Shown: positions 30,154-39,500, counted from the first letter of the stretch. The stretch: 64,000 nucleotides of DNA from Methylobacterium soli (GCF_008806385.1 NZ_VZZK01000002.1:62001-126000); one strand, 5' to 3'. Made by a program: numbers and translations. The notes: generated by a model not told the origin, from the sequence alone.

Positions 30154-30182
30154 TTAAGAACCCATGCTCTGCGGGCTAGAAT
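30154..30182 (+). promoter_or_regulatory. candidate sigma-70-type promoter of the copper-type locus
   Basis: TTAAGA (30154-30159) and TAGAAT (30177-30182) are separated by 17 bp, about 130 bp before the start at 30314. Four and five of six bases match the consensus boxes. It would give a leader of roughly 125 nt. Confidence 0.45.
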
Positions 30183-30313
30183 ATGGCGCCGCTGTGCCGG
30201 GGCGCACATCGGCCGAAGACGCGCGCCCGGTGCGGCCCTGCGGCAACAGCGCCGGGGTTGTTGCCGAGGCAATGATGGCGCGACGACCGGCCATCGCCTA
30301 TGGGGGAGAACCC

Positions 30314-30691
30314 ATGGGCACGAGGCACACCAGAGCGAGCAGCCTGCGCGCGATCACGGCGGTGATCGCGCTCTACGCGTTGGCGCTGCAGGCCTTCCTG
30401 GGCGGCCTGATGCCGATGGCCCCGGCAGGGCCCGACGGCATCCTCTGCCTGACCCTCGACGGGGGCGGCCCGGCCCATGACGGCCCCGCCGCGCCGGCCG
30501 CCCACCATCATGGCGATTGCTGCACGGCGGCCCAGCTCGCCGCCGGCGCCGAGCCGCCGCGGCCCCTCGCGCGCCCCCTCGCCTGGTCGCTGCGCGCCGC
30601 GACCCGAATCACCTGGGCCCCGGCAGCAGCCCCCTCCGCCCGCGGACCGCCCGGCACGATCGCCCATCCGCGAGGACCGCCCGTCGCCTGA
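30314..30691 (+). CDS. exported His/Cys-containing protein (DUF2946-like)
   Basis: The 125-residue protein MGTRHTRASSLRAITAVIAL... has one N-terminal hydrophobic segment (about 12-36), then a Gly/Ala/Pro-rich tail with AAHHHGDCCTAAQ, a possible metal site. GGGGGAGAA before the ATG is an acceptable ribosome site. By eye it resembles the short DUF2946 proteins that often precede copper-uptake or TonB receptor genes. It is 42 bp upstream of the YcnI-PCuAC gene on the same strand. The family call is tentative; the tail beyond residue 70 is low complexity. Confidence 0.6.
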   Translation: MGTRHTRASSLRAITAVIALYALALQAFLGGLMPMAPAGPDGILCLTLDGGGPAHDGPAAPAAHHHGDCCTAAQLAAGAEPPRPLARPLAWSLRAATRITWAPAAAPSARGPPGTIAHPRGPPVA

Positions 30692-30733
30692 ACCGATCAC
30701 CTTCGATCCCTTCAGACAGACGGAAATCCTGCC

Positions 30734-31738
30734 ATGCACCGCATTCCCCGGGCCGAGCTCTGCGCCGCCCTCTTGGTCACCCTGTCCGCCAGCGCCGCCC
30801 TCGCGCACGCGAGCCTCGAGCGCAAGGTGGCGAGCCCGAATTCTAGCTATCGCGGCGTCGTCCAGATCACCCATGGCTGCGACGGGCAGCCGACCACGCG
30901 GGTGCGCGTGATGATCCCCGAGGGGATGGTCGGCGCCAAGCCCATGCCGAAGCCCGGCTGGCAGATCGCCACCGCGCGCGGCGCCTACGGGAAGCCCTAC
31001 CAATCCTTCCACGGGACCGTCAGCGAGGGCGTGACGAGCATCACCTGGAGCGGCGGCGCCTTGCCGGACGACCAGATCGACGAGTTCACCTTCTTCGCCC
31101 GGGTCTCGGACGCCTTCGCGCCGGGCAGCATTGTCTATTTCCCGGTCGAGCAGGATTGCAGCACGGGCCAGTATCGCTGGAGCGAGACCCCGGCCGCGGG
31201 CCAGAGCGCGAAGGACCTGAGATCCCCCGCGCCGGGCGTCCTCATCGTGGCGGCGGCGGAGAAGAGCGCCGCGGCGGCGGAGAAAAGCGCCGCCGGGCCC
31301 GCAAGCCCCGCCGTGACCAAGGCCGGCGATCTCGCGATCGCGACGCCCTGGATGCGGGCGACCCCGGGCGGCGCCAAGGTGGCGGGCGGCTACGTGCGCA
31401 TCACCAATACCGGCACCACGCCCGACACCCTGATCGCGGCCTCGATCCCGCAGGCGGCGCGCGGCGAGATCCACGCCATGTCGATGGAGGGCGGCGTGAT
31501 GCGGATGGCGCCGGTCGAGGGCGGGCTGACGATCAAGCCCGGCGAGACCGTGGAGCTGAAGCCCGGCGGGCTGCACCTGATGTTCCAGGACCTGACGAGC
31601 GGCCCGAAGGCCGGCGAATCGGTGCAGGGCAGCCTGACCTTCGCGCGCGCCGGCACCGTGCCGGTCACCTTCTCGGTCGCCCCGATCGGCGCGCAGGCGC
31701 CCGACGGCGAGGCCGCGGGCGGGCATCACCACCACTGA
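30734..31738 (+). CDS. YcnI (DUF1775) - PCuAC copper chaperone fusion protein
   Basis: The 334-residue protein has a signal peptide cut after ALA, leaving a mature N-terminus HASLERK. Residues about 25-155 are a YcnI/DUF1775 domain, whose N-terminal His binds Cu(II). A linker with two EKSAA repeats (about 175-190) leads to a PCuAC/DUF461 domain (about 200-310) with the metal motif H-x-M (HAMSM), a Met-rich stretch and HLMF; the tail ends in HHHH. PCuAC delivers Cu(I) to the CuA site of cytochrome oxidase. Both domains are usually separate genes, here joined. It is periplasmic, followed by a TonB receptor gene. Confidence 0.88.
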   Translation: MHRIPRAELCAALLVTLSASAALAHASLERKVASPNSSYRGVVQITHGCDGQPTTRVRVMIPEGMVGAKPMPKPGWQIATARGAYGKPYQSFHGTVSEGVTSITWSGGALPDDQIDEFTFFARVSDAFAPGSIVYFPVEQDCSTGQYRWSETPAAGQSAKDLRSPAPGVLIVAAAEKSAAAAEKSAAGPASPAVTKAGDLAIATPWMRATPGGAKVAGGYVRITNTGTTPDTLIAASIPQAARGEIHAMSMEGGVMRMAPVEGGLTIKPGETVELKPGGLHLMFQDLTSGPKAGESVQGSLTFARAGTVPVTFSVAPIGAQAPDGEAAGGHHHH

Positions 31739-31916
31739 CCGGATCGGGCCGGGATCCGGGCTGACGCGCGCCGCTCCCTCGCGGGGCGACGCGCGGGCTT
31801 GAGCCCCGGCCGCGTCCGCAATCTCGGCCCGATCGCGCGCGGCCGCCCGCGCGCCCTCTCCCCGCATGGATGCGCAGCCCCCTCGATCAGGCCGGGCGCC
31901 GTCCGGAGTCCGACCG

Positions 31917-34058
31917 ATGTCCCGCGCTTCCAGACCGGGCGCCCCGCCGCTCGCCCTGCTCCTGTCCCCTGCCCTCCTCCTGTCCCCTGCCCTCCTCCTG
32001 TCATCCGCCGCGCGCGCCGAGCCGGGAGCCGCCAGCGCCGCCCTGTCCGAGCTCTCGGTCAGCGCCACCCCCGTCCCCGGCTCCGTGACGGTGCCGAGCG
32101 TCGCCGAGCAGCGCGCGGCGGTGAACGCCACCGTCGGCTCGGTGGCCTTCGTGGACGCGAAGGATTTCCAGGACCGCTACGCCAACACCCTGCGGGACGT
32201 CCTCAAGGACGTGCCCGGCGTCTACGTGCAGGAGCGCTACGGACAGGAATTACGTCTCTCGGTGCGGGGCTCGGGCGTCAGCCGCGGCTTCCACCTGCGC
32301 GGCCTCGAATTGCTGCAGGACGGCATCCCTCTGAACCTCGCCGACGGCAGCGGCGACTTCTACCAGATCGACCCGCTCGCCCTCCGGTCCGTCGAGGTCT
32401 TCAAGGGCGGCAACGCGCTGAGCTTCGGGGCGACGACGCTCGGCGGCGCCATCAACTTCGTGACGCCGACCGCCTACACGGCCTTCGCGCCGAATATCCT
32501 GCGGATCGACGGGGGCTCGTTCAACACGATCCGCGAGAACTTCCAGTTCTCCCGCATCTCCGGCCCGGCCGATTTCCTGATCAACGGCACCCTGACGAAC
32601 GCGGACGGCTACCGCGACCACGAGACCCAGCGCACCCAGAACTTCAACGCCAATGTGGGCTACCGGCTCGCGCCCGGCGTCGAGACCCGCTTCTACATGG
32701 GCGTCTACCTGACCGACCAGAAGCTGCCCGGCTCGCTGACCCTGTTCAACGCGCTGAACAATCCGACGCTCGCCAACCCGGCCGCGATCACCCTCAACCA
32801 GTCCCGCAAGGTCGAGACCGAGCGCATCGCCAACCGCACCTCCTTCGTGCTCGATGTCGGCAAGCTCGATATCGAAAGCTGGGCGATCCACAAGTCGCTG
32901 TATCACCCGATCTTCCAGGTGATCGACCAGGACGGCTGGACCTACGGCATCGCCCCGCACTGGCAGGGCAGCTTCGACATCGCGGGCTTCCGCAACGACA
33001 CGATCCTGGGCCTGCGCGCCTTCGCGGGCCGGAACGCGGCGCAGCAATACGTCAACATCCGGGGCAATCGCGGCACCCAGACGCTGAACGCGGTCCAGAG
33101 TGCCTCGAACCTCGAAGCCTACGGCGAGAACCGCTTCTGGTTCCTCCCCGACGTGGCGCTGATGACGGGCGCGAAGCTGTTCTCGTCGAACCGCACCTAC
33201 AGCAACAAGGGCGGCTTCACGGGCACGAGCCAGTTCGCCTCCTTCGCCAACGAGACCTACGCGGGCGTCAACCCGAAGCTCGGCCTGCTCTGGCAGCCGC
33301 TGCCCGAGATCCAGGTCTTCGGCGACATCACGCGCTCGCGGGACGTGCCGGATTTCTCCGACCTCGTTCAGTCGAACAGTCTCAACACCACCTTCGTGCC
33401 GCTCCAGGCCCAGCGCGCCTGGACCTACGAGGCGGGCACGCGCGGGCGCATCGACCGGCTGTCCTGGGACGTCACGCTCTACCGCTCGGAGATCCGGGAT
33501 GAGCTGATCAACTACGCGATCAATCCGGGGCTCAGCATCCCGGCCGCGACCTTCAACGCCCCCCGCACCCGGCACCAGGGCGTCGAGGCGGCGGTCGCGC
33601 TCGATCTCGCGCGCGACCTGACCGGCATCGGCGACCGCCTGACGGTGAGCCAGATCTGGACCCACAACGACTTCCGCTTCGTCAACGACCCGGTCTTCGG
33701 CAACAACCAGATCGCCGGGATTCCGCAGGACGTGCTGCGCACGGTCCTCACCTACACCCATCCGAGCGGGTTCTACCTCTCGCCCTCGGTGGATTGGGTG
33801 CCGCTCGGCGCCTATGCGGACCACGCCAACACCCTGCAGGTGCCGGGCTACGCCCTGTTCAACATCCAGACCGGGATCGATTTCGCCAACGGCGTGTCGC
33901 TGTTCCTGGATGCGCGCAACCTCGCGAACACGCGCTACGTCTCGGACATCGCGGTGGTGACGAACGCCGCCGCGCCCCCCGGCGGCGCGGCGGCGCTCAC
34001 GGCCTTCTACCCGGGCAACGGCCGCAGCCTCTTCGGAGGGGTGCGCGCCTCGTTCTGA
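31917..34058 (+). CDS. TonB-dependent outer-membrane receptor (FecA/CirA-like)
   Basis: From ATG 31917 it has 713 residues: a signal peptide with a repeated SPALLL core, a short N-terminal part, a plug domain (VGSVAFVDAKDFQDRYAN to GGAINFVTP, about 55-190) and a long beta-barrel ending in the aromatic residue of VRASF. The plug has the typical VSGRGSG-like VRGSGVSRGFHLRGLELLQ. It should import a metal complex with TonB energy. Position after the YcnI-PCuAC gene suggests copper or a related metal, but the ligand is not shown by sequence. ATG 31866 would add 17 residues before the signal peptide. Confidence 0.9.
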   Translation: MSRASRPGAPPLALLLSPALLLSPALLLSSAARAEPGAASAALSELSVSATPVPGSVTVPSVAEQRAAVNATVGSVAFVDAKDFQDRYANTLRDVLKDVPGVYVQERYGQELRLSVRGSGVSRGFHLRGLELLQDGIPLNLADGSGDFYQIDPLALRSVEVFKGGNALSFGATTLGGAINFVTPTAYTAFAPNILRIDGGSFNTIRENFQFSRISGPADFLINGTLTNADGYRDHETQRTQNFNANVGYRLAPGVETRFYMGVYLTDQKLPGSLTLFNALNNPTLANPAAITLNQSRKVETERIANRTSFVLDVGKLDIESWAIHKSLYHPIFQVIDQDGWTYGIAPHWQGSFDIAGFRNDTILGLRAFAGRNAAQQYVNIRGNRGTQTLNAVQSASNLEAYGENRFWFLPDVALMTGAKLFSSNRTYSNKGGFTGTSQFASFANETYAGVNPKLGLLWQPLPEIQVFGDITRSRDVPDFSDLVQSNSLNTTFVPLQAQRAWTYEAGTRGRIDRLSWDVTLYRSEIRDELINYAINPGLSIPAATFNAPRTRHQGVEAAVALDLARDLTGIGDRLTVSQIWTHNDFRFVNDPVFGNNQIAGIPQDVLRTVLTYTHPSGFYLSPSVDWVPLGAYADHANTLQVPGYALFNIQTGIDFANGVSLFLDARNLANTRYVSDIAVVTNAAAPPGGAAALTAFYPGNGRSLFGGVRASF
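31958..32002 (+). repeat. 18-bp tandem repeat inside the receptor signal peptide
   Basis: The 18-base unit CTCCTGTCCCCTGCCCTC is present twice in full and flanked by partial copies, encoding LLSPAL repeated. The unit length is a multiple of three, so copy-number change would lengthen or shorten the hydrophobic core without a frameshift. Confidence 0.75.
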
Positions 34059-34140
34059 GGCGCCGCCCGCCGGTGGCCGCGCGGGTACAGGCAGGGCGGC
34101 TCCGCTGGTCTATGCAGGGGGCGGCAGCCGGGACGACGCG

Positions 34141-35205
34141 ATGAGGAGCAGGAGCGAGAAGGTCATCACCGTCCTGCAGGCGGGCCGTGCGCTCGCGGCG
34201 CTGGCGATCGTCGCCTACCATTCGGCGATCGCGACCCGCGACTACGCGCAGGCTTTGCCGGTGGGCGCCTTCTACGCCTTCGAGCGCGGCGCCTTCGGGG
34301 TCGATTTCTTCTTCGTGCTCAGCGGCTTCATCATCCTGCACGCGCATCAGGACGATCCCGGGGGCGCGGCCGCGGCGGGCGCCTACGCGCGCAAGCGCCT
34401 GATGCGCATCTACGTGCCCTACTGGCCGGCGGCGCTGGCGATGATCGGCCTCTACCTCGTCCTGCCCCAGGTCTCGGGCAGCCAGCGATCGTGGAGCCTC
34501 GTGACCTCCCTGACCCTGCTGCCCACGGGGGCGCCGCCGGCGCTCGCGGCGGCCTGGACCCTCGTCCACGAGATGATGTTCTACGCCCTGTTCCTGCTCT
34601 CCTATGTCGTGCGGGGCTTCGCCTGGATCGTGGCCGCCTGGGTCGGGCTGATCCTGGCCGGGATCGGCCTGGGCCTCGAGACGGCCTACGCGGCGCCGAC
34701 CTGGCTCAGCCTGTTCGCGCCGATCAACGCCGAGTTCGTGGCCGGGATGCTGGCGGCGCGCGCGGTCTCCCGGCTCTCGCCGGCCTGGGCCCTGCCCGCC
34801 CTCGCGGTCGGCCTCTCGGGCCTTGTCGCCTTCTTCGCCCTCGGGACCGACCCCGCCGGTCCGGCGCGCATGGGCTTCGGCGTCGCGGTCGCGTTCCTGG
34901 TGGCGGGCGCGGTCTGGCTCGAACGGGCCGGATCCTTGGCCGCTCCGGGCTGGCTGATCCGCCTCGGAGACGCCTCCTACGCAATCTATCTCGTGCACAA
35001 CCCGGTGGCTTCCCTGGGGGCCCGGATCGCCGGGCGCTTCGAGATGCTCCGCCCCTGGCCGGTGAGCCTCGCGCTCTGCATCCTCCTGGGTGTCGCCTGC
35101 GGATTGGCCTATCATCTGGCCTTCGAGCGGCCGGCCCTCGCCTTCCTGCGCCGCCGGGTGCGCGGCCGCGCGCGCCCCGACGGCTTCATGACGCGCAACC
35201 GCTAG
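34141..35205 (+). CDS. acyltransferase 3 family membrane protein
   Basis: The 354-residue protein has about ten hydrophobic helices and the acyltransferase-3 motifs: LAALAIVAYH near the N-terminus (catalytic His), GVDFFFVLSGFII, ARKRLMRIYVPYW, and WTLVHEMMFYALF. These inner-membrane enzymes move acetyl or other acyl groups onto sugars of O-antigen, exopolysaccharide or Nod factors. It follows the TonB receptor by 82 bp but is probably independent; the polysaccharide genes start 4.5 kb away. The C-terminus is Arg-rich and cytoplasmic. Confidence 0.92.
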   Translation: MRSRSEKVITVLQAGRALAALAIVAYHSAIATRDYAQALPVGAFYAFERGAFGVDFFFVLSGFIILHAHQDDPGGAAAAGAYARKRLMRIYVPYWPAALAMIGLYLVLPQVSGSQRSWSLVTSLTLLPTGAPPALAAAWTLVHEMMFYALFLLSYVVRGFAWIVAAWVGLILAGIGLGLETAYAAPTWLSLFAPINAEFVAGMLAARAVSRLSPAWALPALAVGLSGLVAFFALGTDPAGPARMGFGVAVAFLVAGAVWLERAGSLAAPGWLIRLGDASYAIYLVHNPVASLGARIAGRFEMLRPWPVSLALCILLGVACGLAYHLAFERPALAFLRRRVRGRARPDGFMTRNR

Positions 35206-35293
35206 TATTTTGAATTCATCAGGAGCAATCTGGCGGCGATTCACGGCCGTGCTTCCCGCAGGCCGCGATCGATCGATGCCGACAGGAGACATC

Positions 35294-35557
35294 ATGGCCA
35301 GCGCTCCCTTCCGCCCCGCGTGGCAGGAAGCCGGCCCGCACCGCCCGCGCTACCGCGCCCTGATCCTCAGCCAGGAGGGGCTGGTGCTGCGCACGGAACG
35401 CGTGCCGGCGGACGACGATCCCGCGGCCCTCGCCATCGCCGAGACCCTGGACGGCGCGCATGCCGTCGAGCTCTGGGACGGCTTGCGCTTCATCGAGCGC
35501 TTCGAGGTCGCCGCCGCCCCGGCGAGGCCACGCGACGGGATTTCCCTACGACGCTGA
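35294..35557 (+). CDS. small hypothetical protein (87 aa)
   Basis: The ATG at 35294 follows AGGAGA at five bases, better than the in-frame ATG at 35276. The protein MASAPFRPAWQEAG... is short, soluble and contains ALILSQEGLVLRTERVPADDD and ELWDGLRFIERFE, which resemble two beta-alpha units. No family is recognised, though similar short proteins occur in rhizobia-like genomes. It ends before the hairpin at 35575. Confidence 0.6.
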   Translation: MASAPFRPAWQEAGPHRPRYRALILSQEGLVLRTERVPADDDPAALAIAETLDGAHAVELWDGLRFIERFEVAAAPARPRDGISLRR

Positions 35558-35574
35558 GATCTGCCGAGGGAGCC

Positions 35575-35601
35575 GGGGCGGGACCGGATGGGTCCCGCCC
35601 C
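35575..35601. terminator. hairpin between convergent genes
   Basis: GGGGCGGGACC, loop GGATG, GGTCCCGCCCC is a perfect 11-pair stem in the 73-bp gap between the small plus-strand gene and mrcA. No U-tract follows on either strand. Position indicates a shared terminator. Confidence 0.65.
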
Positions 35602-35603
35602 TC

Positions 35604-35651
35604 GTCTCAGTAGAGGCCGCCGGCCTGGTCTCAGTAGAGGCCACCGGCCTG
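35604..35651 (-). repeat. 24-bp tandem duplication spanning the mrcA stop codon
   Basis: Bases 35604-35627 and 35628-35651 are the same 24-mer with one difference (G/A). The second holds the stop codon and last residues (QAGGLY-stop); the first repeats that end in frame just downstream, so a second stop lies eight codons on. Confidence 0.85.
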
Positions 35652-38057
35652 GGCCGCGCGGTCGGCATCCGCCGGCACGGCGCCGGGAGGCGGCGCGGCG
35701 GGCTGGGCCACGTAGGCATCCGGCGGGGCGGTGCCGGGCTTGAAGGCCTCCAGGATCGTGCCGCCGCCCTCGCCCGAGCCGGAGCGCATGCCGGACGCCA
35801 CGTTGACCCGGATCAGCTTGATGCCCGGAGGCACGCGGAAGGGCGTCGGCGGCTTGTCCTTGAGGGCCTGCTTCAGGAAGTCGAGGGCGATCGGGGCCGA
35901 GAGGCCGCCGCCGGTGGCGCGGTCGCCCAGGGAGCGCGGCTTGTCGAAGCCGATATAGACGCCGACCGCGAGGTCCGGCGAGAAGCCCACGAACCACGCG
36001 TCCTTGGCGTCGTTCGTCGTGCCGGTCTTGCCGGCCAGCGGCTTGCCGATCTGCTTCAGGATCGTCGCGGTGCCGCGCTGGACCACGCCCTCCATGATCG
36101 AGACCATCTGGTAGGCGGTGAGCGGGTCGAGGACCTGCTCGGAATCGTCCACCAGCTTCGGCTCGTCCTGGCCCGACCACTTCTCGGCATCGCAGCCGAC
36201 GCATTTGCGGTTGTCGTGGCGGTAGATCGTCTCGCCGATCCGGTCCTGGATCCGGTCGATCAGGGTCGGGCGGATGCGGCGGCCGCCATTGGCCAGCATC
36301 GAGTAGGCGGTGACCATGCGCATCACCGTGGTCTCGCCGGCGCCGAGCGACATCGGCAGCACCGGCAGCATGTCGTCGTAGACGCCGAAGCGGCGGGCAT
36401 ACTCGGCGATGAGCGGCATGCCGACATCCTTGGCGAGGCGCACCGTCATCAGGTTCTTGGAATGCTCGATCCCGTAGCGGAGCGTGTGCGGACCGCCGGA
36501 TTTTCCATCATAGTTCGAGGGCGTCCAGGCCTCCTGGCCGGGGCCGGCCTCGATGGTGATCGGCGAATCCTGCACGATCGAGGACGGGGTGTAGCCGTTG
36601 TCCAGCGCCGCCGAGTAGACGATCGGCTTGAACGAGGAGCCGGGCTGGCGCTGGGCCTGCGTGGCGCGGTTGAACTCGCTCTCGTCGTAGGAGAAGCCGC
36701 CCACCATGGCGTGGACGCGGCCCGTATAGGGGTCCATCGCCACGATGGCGCCGGAGACCTCCGGCTTCTGGCGCAGGCGGAACTGGCCGCGGCCGCCGTC
36801 GATGGCCTCGACATAGATGACGTCGCCGGGGCTGAGGGCCGAGGCCGCGCTGCGGCCGGTCCATTTCAGGCCCTCGGCCGGGATCGTACCGGTCTCGCGC
36901 TCCTTCGAGACCGTGCCGGCGGCCTCGCGCCGAGGCTGCAGGCCGATCTGGGCGACGCCGCCGCTGGTCGAGAGCACCACGGCGAGGCGCCAGGGGGCGA
37001 CGTCTCCGAGCGCCGGCACCTCGGCCACCGCCATGCCCCAGTCGCGGCCGGTCAGGTCGACCTTGGTCTGGGCGCCGCGCCAGCCATGCGACTGGTCGTA
37101 GCGCACGAGGCCGTCCACCAGCGCCTTGCGGGCCCAGGCCTGCATCTTCGGATCGAGGGTGGCGCGCACCGAGAGCCCGCCCTCGTAGAGCTTCTTCTCG
37201 CCGTAGCGCTCGGAGATCTCGCGGCGGACCTCCTCGGTGAAGTAGTTGGCGTTGGCGGCGTTCGGGAAGGCGACGCGCGGGTTGACGCCGAGCGAGGTCT
37301 TCTTGGCGGCCTCCGCCTCCTCCTTGGTGATGTAGCCGTTCTCCGCCATCAGGCGGATGATCTCGTTGCGCCGGTCGAGGGCCGCCTGGGTCTTGCGGTA
37401 GGGGTGATAGTTGTTCGGGCCCTTGGGGAGCGCGGCCAGGTAGGCCGCCTCGTTGATGGTCAGCTCGTGGACCGACTTGCCGAAATAATCGAGGGCGGCC
37501 GCCGCGACCCCGTGCAGGTTGCGGCCCGGCACGATGGTGCCGAGGAAGATCTCGTTGAGGTAGAGCTCGAGGATCTTGTCCTTCGAGTAGGTCGCCTCGA
37601 TCCGCAGCGCGATCAGCGCCTCGCGGATCTTGCGGTCGAAGGTCTGCTCGCTCGAGAGCAGGAAGTTCTTGGCCACCTGCTGGGTGATGGTCGAGGCGCC
37701 CTGCTTCTTGCCGCTCTTGGCGTTGGTCAGGGCGGCGCGCACGATGCCCTCGGGATCGATGCCGCCATGCTTGTAGAAGTTCTTGTCCTCGGCCGACAGG
37801 AAGGCCGCGACCACGATCTTCGGCATCGCCTGGATCGGCAGGTAGAGGCGGCGCTCGCGGGCGTACTCGGCCAGCAGCGAACCGTCGGCGGCGTGGACGC
37901 GGGTCATCACGGGCGGCTCGTAATTGGCGAGCGCGGCGTGGTCCGGCAGGTCCTGGCTGTACTTCCAGTAGAAGAAGGCGCCGGCCGCCGCGAGGAGGAC
38001 GAACACCACGGCTCCCGCGCTGAACAGGAAGGCGAAGAAGCGAAGGATGAAGCGCAT
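35631..38057 (-). CDS. mrcA: penicillin-binding protein 1A (bifunctional transglycosylase/transpeptidase)
   Basis: The 808-residue protein starts MRFILRFFAFLFSAG with one membrane anchor (about 5-30). The GT51 glycosyltransferase has EDKNFYKHGG (about 87), GASTITQQVAKNF and RKIREALIA. An OB-like insertion follows, then the transpeptidase with SSFKP (about 473-477), SKN in IEHSKNLM and KTGTT (about 676). It polymerises and cross-links peptidoglycan on the outer face of the inner membrane. The tail is Pro/Ala-rich. ATG 38057 gives the usual short cytoplasmic N-terminus. Confidence 0.96.
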   Translation of the reverse strand: MRFILRFFAFLFSAGAVVFVLLAAAGAFFYWKYSQDLPDHAALANYEPPVMTRVHAADGSLLAEYARERRLYLPIQAMPKIVVAAFLSAEDKNFYKHGGIDPEGIVRAALTNAKSGKKQGASTITQQVAKNFLLSSEQTFDRKIREALIALRIEATYSKDKILELYLNEIFLGTIVPGRNLHGVAAAALDYFGKSVHELTINEAAYLAALPKGPNNYHPYRKTQAALDRRNEIIRLMAENGYITKEEAEAAKKTSLGVNPRVAFPNAANANYFTEEVRREISERYGEKKLYEGGLSVRATLDPKMQAWARKALVDGLVRYDQSHGWRGAQTKVDLTGRDWGMAVAEVPALGDVAPWRLAVVLSTSGGVAQIGLQPRREAAGTVSKERETGTIPAEGLKWTGRSAASALSPGDVIYVEAIDGGRGQFRLRQKPEVSGAIVAMDPYTGRVHAMVGGFSYDESEFNRATQAQRQPGSSFKPIVYSAALDNGYTPSSIVQDSPITIEAGPGQEAWTPSNYDGKSGGPHTLRYGIEHSKNLMTVRLAKDVGMPLIAEYARRFGVYDDMLPVLPMSLGAGETTVMRMVTAYSMLANGGRRIRPTLIDRIQDRIGETIYRHDNRKCVGCDAEKWSGQDEPKLVDDSEQVLDPLTAYQMVSIMEGVVQRGTATILKQIGKPLAGKTGTTNDAKDAWFVGFSPDLAVGVYIGFDKPRSLGDRATGGGLSAPIALDFLKQALKDKPPTPFRVPPGIKLIRVNVASGMRSGSGEGGGTILEAFKPGTAPPDAYVAQPAAPPPGAVPADADRAAQAGGLY

Positions 38058-38237
38058 CCGGTGTCCCGTCGTCGGTTGCTCTGCCGCCGCCCGCGGACGC
38101 GAGAAACGCGTCCAGGCGCGTCCGCTCGCTCGAACGCGAGGCTCGCGACTGCCGGGCGGTGGTGTCATGCCCGCGCACGGATGTCGATTGCGCGACGTCG
38201 CGACCGGGGCTTCGTTAACCCCGTATCGACACCGGAT

Positions 38238-39500
38238 CTATGGTGAAACTGGGGCGATGGCGGCGGCGCGCCGGGTCGGTCCGGCGGGCCGCACCAGGGT
38301 GGCGCGGTTGGTGAAGAACAGGTCGATGGCCCGGGCCATCGAGCCCGTCACGCTCTCGCGCCAGCTCTCGGATTGCAGGAGGTCGAGGTCGCGCTTGCTC
38401 GACAGGTAGCCGAGTTCCACCAGCACGCTCGGTACGTCCGGCGAGCGCAGGACCCGGAAGCCCGCCTCGCGATGGGGCTTGGCGCTCATCTCCATCACGG
38501 GTCCGAGCTGGCCCATCAGGGTGCGGGCGAAGCCCGAGGAGAAGCCGCGGGTCTCGCGCAGGGTGAGTTCCTGCAGGATGTCGGCGATGTCGCTCGGGCC
38601 CTCGCTCGAATCGGTGCCGGCGGCGGCGTCCGCCTTGTTCTCGCGGTCGGCGAGGCGGGCCGATTCGGCGTCGGTCGCCTTCTCGGAGCCGGTATAGATC
38701 GTGGCGCCGCGCACCTGGGGCGCCGCCGAGATCGAATCGGCGTGGATCGAGACGAACAGGTCGGCCTTGGCCTCGCGGGCGATCCGCACCCGGTCGCCGA
38801 GCGGCACGAACACGTCCCGGTCGCGGGTCATCCGCACGCGGTAGCGCCCGCTGCCCTCCAGGCGCTTCACCAGGGCCTGCGCGAAACCGAACACGATGTC
38901 CTTCTCGAAGGCCCCGGTCGCCGCGATGGCGCCCGGATCGGTGCCGCCATGGCCGGCATCGACCATGATGAGCGGGCGCGGGTCGCCGGGCTCGCCGGCG
39001 CCGGCGGCCTTGCGCGGGACCGGAGCCGGGTCGCTCGCCACGGCAGCCTTGCGAAACGCCTCGCGGTCGGCGCGCTGGAACTCGATCGAGAGCAGCACGG
39101 CGCCGTCGCGCAAGCGGGTCGTGGTCTCGATCCGCCCCACCGTGGCGGGACCCGCCAGATCGACCACGATGCGCGAGCGCCCGGGGGCGAACAGGCCGTA
39201 GCGGAAGGATTGCACCAGGCCCTCGCGGCGCCGGCCGGTCTCGGCGGGGAGCTGGAAATTCACCTCGGCGAGGTCGATCACGGCCCGGTCTGGCCGCTCC
39301 ATCACGAAGGCGCGCGCCTCGACGGGCTTCGACAGGGTGAGGGTCAGCCGGGTCGGGCCGTTGGGGCTCGTGCCCAGTTCCGCCGCGATCGCGACCGCGC
39401 TCGGGCGGGCCTTGTCGCCGTCCTGCGCCCGCGCCGGCCCGGCCCCGATCAGGGCGAGCGCCAGTAGAGCGGAGCGGATCAGGCGCGTGCGTGCGAGCAT
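38238..39500 (-). CDS. amiC: N-acetylmuramoyl-L-alanine amidase (AmiC type)
   Basis: The 420-residue protein has a signal peptide cut after ARA-Q (about 25), an AMIN domain (about 35-145) that targets the division site, and an Amidase_3 domain starting IMVDAGHGGTDPGAIA (zinc His and Glu), with FVSIHADSI and VLVELGYLSSKRD. It splits septal peptidoglycan during cell separation. It is 180 bp upstream of mrcA on the same strand, so two wall enzymes are neighbours. A CtrA-like box is 53 bp before its start. Confidence 0.95.
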   Translation of the reverse strand: MLARTRLIRSALLALALIGAGPARAQDGDKARPSAVAIAAELGTSPNGPTRLTLTLSKPVEARAFVMERPDRAVIDLAEVNFQLPAETGRRREGLVQSFRYGLFAPGRSRIVVDLAGPATVGRIETTTRLRDGAVLLSIEFQRADREAFRKAAVASDPAPVPRKAAGAGEPGDPRPLIMVDAGHGGTDPGAIAATGAFEKDIVFGFAQALVKRLEGSGRYRVRMTRDRDVFVPLGDRVRIAREAKADLFVSIHADSISAAPQVRGATIYTGSEKATDAESARLADRENKADAAAGTDSSEGPSDIADILQELTLRETRGFSSGFARTLMGQLGPVMEMSAKPHREAGFRVLRSPDVPSVLVELGYLSSKRDLDLLQSESWRESVTGSMARAIDLFFTNRATLVRPAGPTRRAAAIAPVSP

